This document shows positions 5,487-7,599 of a stretch of DNA of 7,599 nucleotides, piece by piece; within the stretch, counting starts at the first letter, position 1; each line of letters begins with the position of its first letter. Source of the DNA: Hydrogenophaga sp. (GTDB lineage Bacteria > Pseudomonadota > Gammaproteobacteria > Burkholderiales > Burkholderiaceae_C); contig JAABRN010000528.1 of assembly GCA_011390855.1 (NCBI GenBank), positions 1 to 7,599 of the forward strand. Reading direction: 5' to 3'. The notes under the pieces are model-generated. The model did no database searches and was not told the DNA's origin. It was given only the letters and a program-made list of their open reading frames with translations. Position numbers and translations under genes: made by a program.

Positions 5487-6103
5487 GCCGCCAGCGGTTC
5501 CCCCAGCATGTAGCGGGCAAATTGGGCCAGTGAATCCCGCATGAACCGACGCCGCTCCCGTACGCCACGGTAGTGCTGGCCCACTGGGCCGTCCACGATC
5601 AGGCAGGCGAGGCCGTGTACCTGCGCCCAATACAGGTGGGCGAGGCCTGTGCCGTCTTTGTCGCCATGCTGCAAATGCACCATGCGCTCCAGTTCGGCAT
5701 GAGCCCGGTCACCTGCTTGTTGTGCGGCCGGGTAACGGGCGGGATCACAGATTTCCGGTCGGAACATGATGCGAAAGATGCCCGGTCGGTCGATCGCAAA
5801 GCCCACATAGGCCTGGCCAGACTCGATCAGGACTGCCTGGCGCTGAGCGCTACCGCTGCGCTGATTGGCCAGTGCCAGTCGCCTCGTCAGCTCATCAAAC
5901 CCCTGGGTCACCAATTCGGCAAGGATGCTCTCGCGATCGGTGAAATGATGGTAAGGCGCCTGGTGGGTGACGCCGCTGCGCCGTGCCACCTCACGCATGG
6001 ACAACGCGGCCAACCCTTCGGTCTCCAGCAGCTGTTCACTGACATCCAGGATGCGCTGGCGCAAATCAGAAGTGGCATCGGAGTCGGCGTGACGTCGGGT
6101 CAT
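5483..6103 (-). CDS. TetR/AcrR-family transcriptional regulator with WHG-type C-terminal domain
   Basis: A dimeric DNA-binding regulator, usually a repressor released by a small ligand. The 206-aa product has the TetR helix-turn-helix at about 14-62: RQRILDVSEQLLETEGLAAL, then SMREVARRSGVTHQAPYHHF, then TDRESILAEL. The C-terminal ligand domain (about 85-200) holds GQAYVGFAIDRPGIFRIMF and WAQVHGLACLIVDG (159-172), the W...HG signature of the WHG subgroup. ATG at 6103 is chosen because the helix-turn-helix then begins at the usual distance. The in-frame GTG at 6190 would lie upstream of the predicted start point. The Shine-Dalgarno is weak, and a palindrome sits right before the ATG. The divergent region at 6184-6235 holds two matching dyads that are its likely operators. 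Probable targets are itself, the ABA4-like unit and perhaps the AEC gene. Confidence 0.92.
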   Translation of the reverse strand: MTRRHADSDATSDLRQRILDVSEQLLETEGLAALSMREVARRSGVTHQAPYHHFTDRESILAELVTQGFDELTRRLALANQRSGSAQRQAVLIESGQAYVGFAIDRPGIFRIMFRPEICDPARYPAAQQAGDRAHAELERMVHLQHGDKDGTGLAHLYWAQVHGLACLIVDGPVGQHYRGVRERRRFMRDSLAQFARYMLGEPLAA

Positions 6104-6105
6104 GG

Positions 6106-6120
6106 TGCAGGCGCCCTGCA
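6106..6120. repeat. 15-bp palindrome at the TetR gene start
   Basis: TGCAGG-CGC-CCTGCA is a perfect 6-3-6 inverted repeat ending 2 nt before the TetR start codon. It covers the place where a Shine-Dalgarno would be. It may fold in the mRNA and limit translation of the regulator, or bind a protein. It does not resemble the operator dyads further upstream. Confidence 0.45.
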
Positions 6121-6176
6121 AGACGCGGAAAGGTGTCAGGAGAAAAGACGTAAACACGGAGCGGGAAACGAGCCCG

Positions 6177-6205
6177 ATTTTACTTGACACCGTCTAGCCA
6201 GCTCC
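6177..6205 (-). promoter_or_regulatory. Possible promoter of the TetR gene
   Basis: TAAAAT (6182 down to 6177) matches the -10 consensus at five of six positions. At 17 nt upstream is only GGAGCT, a poor -35. The operator-like dyad at 6184-6196 falls in the spacer, which would allow autorepression. An alternative pairing, TAGACA (6234-6229) with TGGTAT, is also weak. Confidence 0.35.
6184..6196. promoter_or_regulatory. Operator-like dyad O2 (imperfect)
   Basis: TTGACACCGTCTA matches 11 of 13 bases of the perfect dyad at 6222-6234. It covers the -35 box of the plus-strand promoter and the spacer of the putative TetR promoter, so a bound repressor could block both. Confidence 0.6.
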
Positions 6206-6212
6206 ATACCAT
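6184..6212 (+). promoter_or_regulatory. Promoter of the ABA4-like unit
   Basis: A perfect TTGACA (6184-6189), a 17-nt spacer and TACCAT (6207-6212, four of six consensus) predict a start point near 6219-6220. It is the best plus-strand promoter in the interval. It lies between two operator-like dyads, one on its -35 box and one at its start point. Confidence 0.65.
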
Positions 6213-6220
6213 CGCAAAAA

Positions 6221-6235
6221 ATAGACACTGTCTAT
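6221..6235. promoter_or_regulatory. Operator-like dyad O1 (perfect palindrome)
   Basis: ATAGACA-C-TGTCTAT is a perfect 15-bp palindrome starting at the predicted transcription start of the ABA4-like unit. Its size and symmetry fit TetR-family operators, and a second copy (O2) lies 38 bp away centre to centre. The adjacent TetR protein is the obvious candidate binder. Confidence 0.75.
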
Positions 6236-6258
6236 CAGCTGATGCGTCAACCGATCCC

Positions 6259-6375
6259 ATGCCAAGAGGCCAGCAAATGATCCCGCAACCTTCCCGTTCG
6301 CCGCTTGCAACCCCCCGTTCTCCGCAAGCCAGTGCTTGGGCAAATCGACGGTCCGACAAAAGGCGGCCTTCATGA
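6259..6375 (+). other. Candidate 38-codon leader ORF overlapping the ABA4-like start
   Basis: The frame begins ATG (6259) with MPRGQQMIPQPSRSPLATPR and ends in a TGA that overlaps the ABA4-like ATG (ATGA, 6372-6375). The product is basic and rich in Pro, Ser and Arg, with an RSPLATPRSPQA repeat. A 12-bp direct repeat CCCGTTCNCCGC (6293-6304 and 6314-6325, 21 bp apart, one mismatch) underlies it. There is no good Shine-Dalgarno and no recognisable family. It may be a coupling leader ORF or just untranslated leader. Confidence 0.2.
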
Positions 6376-6842
6376 CGGCCTTGCTTGTCATGGATCCCGA
6401 TACCGCATTTGGCTGGTCCAACAGCGTCGCTGCGCTGGCCTGGATTGCGCTGGTGCTTTCACCATCCAAAGCACGCTGGACACCCTGGGTATGGCGCATC
6501 ACCGGGCGCGTATTGCCGGTGGCTTTAGGCGTCGTCTATGCAGCCTTGCTGGGATTTCACTGGCGCGGCGAGGGTGGTTTCAACAACCTGGACGACGTGC
6601 GCGCCATGTTCGCCGTGCCTGGCGCGCTGGCTGCTGGCTGGGTGCACTACCTGGCCTTCGATCTCTTCGTGGGCACCTGGATCGCCGAGCGCAGCGCACA
6701 GCTCGGCCTGAGTCATGGCTGGGTGATACCGCTGCTGCTGATGACTTTCATGCTTGGTCCGATGGGCCTGCTGGGCTTTGTGCTGGTGCGAGCGCTGCTC
6801 CGGCCTGCCTCCCTCAAATGGCAACCTGGAGCCATCACTTGA
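6372..6842 (+). CDS. ABA4-like family membrane protein (DUF4281-type)
   Basis: An integral membrane protein related to plant ABA4, which is needed for neoxanthin formation. The role of bacterial members is not established. The 156-aa product has about four helices: 11-30, 46-62, 82-103 and 117-140. The family signature lies at 69-104: GFNNLDDVRAMF, then GWVHYLAFDLFVGTWI. It is followed by P120 and FMLGPMGLL (126-134). The ATG at 6372 has AAGG 8 nt ahead; a second ATG at 6390 is possible. It is predicted to be first in a plus-strand unit driven from 6184-6212 and controlled by the divergent TetR protein. Its stop overlaps by 4 nt (TTGA) the TTG start of the next membrane protein, which points to coupled translation and a shared task. 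Confidence 0.9.
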   Translation: MTALLVMDPDTAFGWSNSVAALAWIALVLSPSKARWTPWVWRITGRVLPVALGVVYAALLGFHWRGEGGFNNLDDVRAMFAVPGALAAGWVHYLAFDLFVGTWIAERSAQLGLSHGWVIPLLLMTFMLGPMGLLGFVLVRALLRPASLKWQPGAIT

Positions 6843-7599
6843 TTCACCCGCCGCCCATCACTTCCAACGCGACCTCGGCCCACCCAGCGAGGTGGCGAAA
6901 TCCACTCCTTGATTTGCTGACCGAAGCACTTTCACGCCAGAGGACCCTGACTGTCTTCGCAATGCTGATGTGGGCGGCCATGATACCGGCCCTGCTGGCC
7001 TGGGGCCTCGATGATCGCGCTCTGCGTGGCGTCAATGTCTGGATCAAGCCTCTGAAATTCTTGGCTTCCCTCGGCCTCTTCGCCTTGAGCACTGCTTGGT
7101 TCATTGGTCTGTTGCCGAGTGAGCAGAGAACCCTCCGGTCCATCAAGATCGTGGTGTGGGCACTGATCGGCGCCGGCTTGTTCGAAATCGCTTACATCAC
7201 CTGGCAAGCGGCGCTGGGCACCGGCTCACAACACCAGCACCGCGTTTCACGGTCTCATGTATACGTTGATGGGAGTGGGCGCGCTGGTGCTGACGGCCAC
7301 ACAACCCTTGCTGGCCTGGCGGATTGCGCGATATGCACGCCCGGAGCTGCCTGCGGTCTGGCGCGACGCGGTGGTGCTGGGGCTGGTGCTTACCTTTGTG
7401 CTCGGGGCAGGGTCGGGTGCGCTGCTGGGCGGGGCGCAACCACCTTCAGGCGCCGGCCTGCCACTCACTGGCTGGCACCTCGGCGGCGGCGATTTTCGGC
7501 CCGCGCATTTCATCGGCATACATGCACAACAGTGGCTGCCCCTTGCCGGGCTGCTGCTCATCGGGGCTCCGCAACGCCTGGCACGCGGTGGCCTGATAT
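6839..7599 (+). pseudogene. Multi-pass membrane protein of unknown function, frameshifted and cut by the window edge
   Basis: TTG at 6839 overlaps the stop of the ABA4-like gene (TTGA) and has GGAG spaced 7 nt ahead, a strong start signal. The first frame encodes about 130 residues to 7228, with hydrophobic segments RTLTVFAMLMWAAMIPALLAW, KPLKFLASLGLFALSTAWF and IKIVVWALIGAGLFEIAYIT. Beyond about 7229 this frame turns into Arg/Cys/His-rich nonsense. The +1 frame from 7227 instead reads HNTSTAFHGLMYTLMGVGAL, then further membrane segments (VVLGLVLTFVLGAGSG; QQWLPLAGLLLIGAP), open to the window edge. Joined, they give one protein of at least 250 aa with about six helices. A loss of 2 nt (modulo 3) near 7223-7235 explains the break. 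It could be a true mutation or a sequencing error. No stop lies in the window and I do not know the function. Confidence 0.75.

Noticed and set aside
5573..6187. Plus-strand open frame opposite the TetR gene
   Set aside because: The minus-strand frame is a clear TetR regulator over its full length. The opposite frame has no recognisable domain.
6103..6190. N-terminal extension of the TetR protein from GTG at 6190
   Set aside because: It would add 29 residues ahead of the normal TetR start. It begins in the operator region upstream of the predicted transcription start and has no ribosome binding site.
6293..6325. CRISPR-like or other repeat array in the ABA4-like leader
   Set aside because: There are only two 12-bp copies with a 21-bp period. 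This is too few and too short for an array, and is better seen as a small local duplication.
7223..7235. Programmed ribosomal frameshift in the last membrane protein gene
   Set aside because: No slippery heptamer, Shine-Dalgarno-like stimulator at the right spacing, or stop codon at the shift site is visible. A small deletion or a sequence error is simpler.

Overview
The window looks like a chromosomal segment of a GC-rich betaproteobacterium, probably of the Burkholderiales (Comamonadaceae-like). The basis is the intact rpsP-rimM-trmD-rplS order, the CoA-pyrophosphatase Nudix gene right behind it, the GC-rich third codon positions, and the style of the flanking membrane-protein genes. No rRNA, tRNA, insertion sequence or CRISPR array is visible. 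Family assignments come from reading the translations; no database search was run.

Bases 1-3249 are read from the minus strand. They hold the ribosome and tRNA maturation operon: rpsP (bS16), rimM (16S/30S maturation factor), trmD (tRNA m1G37 methyltransferase) and rplS (bL19). A perfect TATAAT box lies ahead of rpsP. A second one lies right after the trmD stop, so rplS can probably also be transcribed alone, with a leader of about 140 nt. A strong intrinsic terminator (852-880) closes the operon. A separate Nudix hydrolase of the CoA-pyrophosphatase type follows.

Bases 3303-4309 are on the plus strand, divergent from rpsP. A phosphinothricin-acetyltransferase-like GNAT enzyme overlaps by 4 nt a small membrane protein with a TM2-type domain. 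Bases 4449-6103 are on the minus strand: a TetR/AcrR regulator with a WHG-type C-terminal domain is followed by an AEC-family (auxin-efflux-carrier-like) transporter.

From about 6184 to the right edge the plus strand carries an ABA4-like membrane protein. It overlaps by 4 nt (TTGA) a multi-pass membrane protein whose reading frame is broken by a frameshift near 7223-7235 and which runs off the window. The interval between the TetR gene and the ABA4-like gene holds two copies of a 13-bp operator-like dyad, 38 bp apart centre to centre. One overlaps the -35 box of a good plus-strand promoter and the other lies at its start point. This makes the TetR protein the likely local repressor of a membrane-protein unit of unknown function.

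The left half is ordinary, conserved housekeeping DNA with some interesting translational and promoter details. The less-described part is the right end: the TetR / ABA4-like / broken membrane protein / AEC transporter cluster and its operator region.
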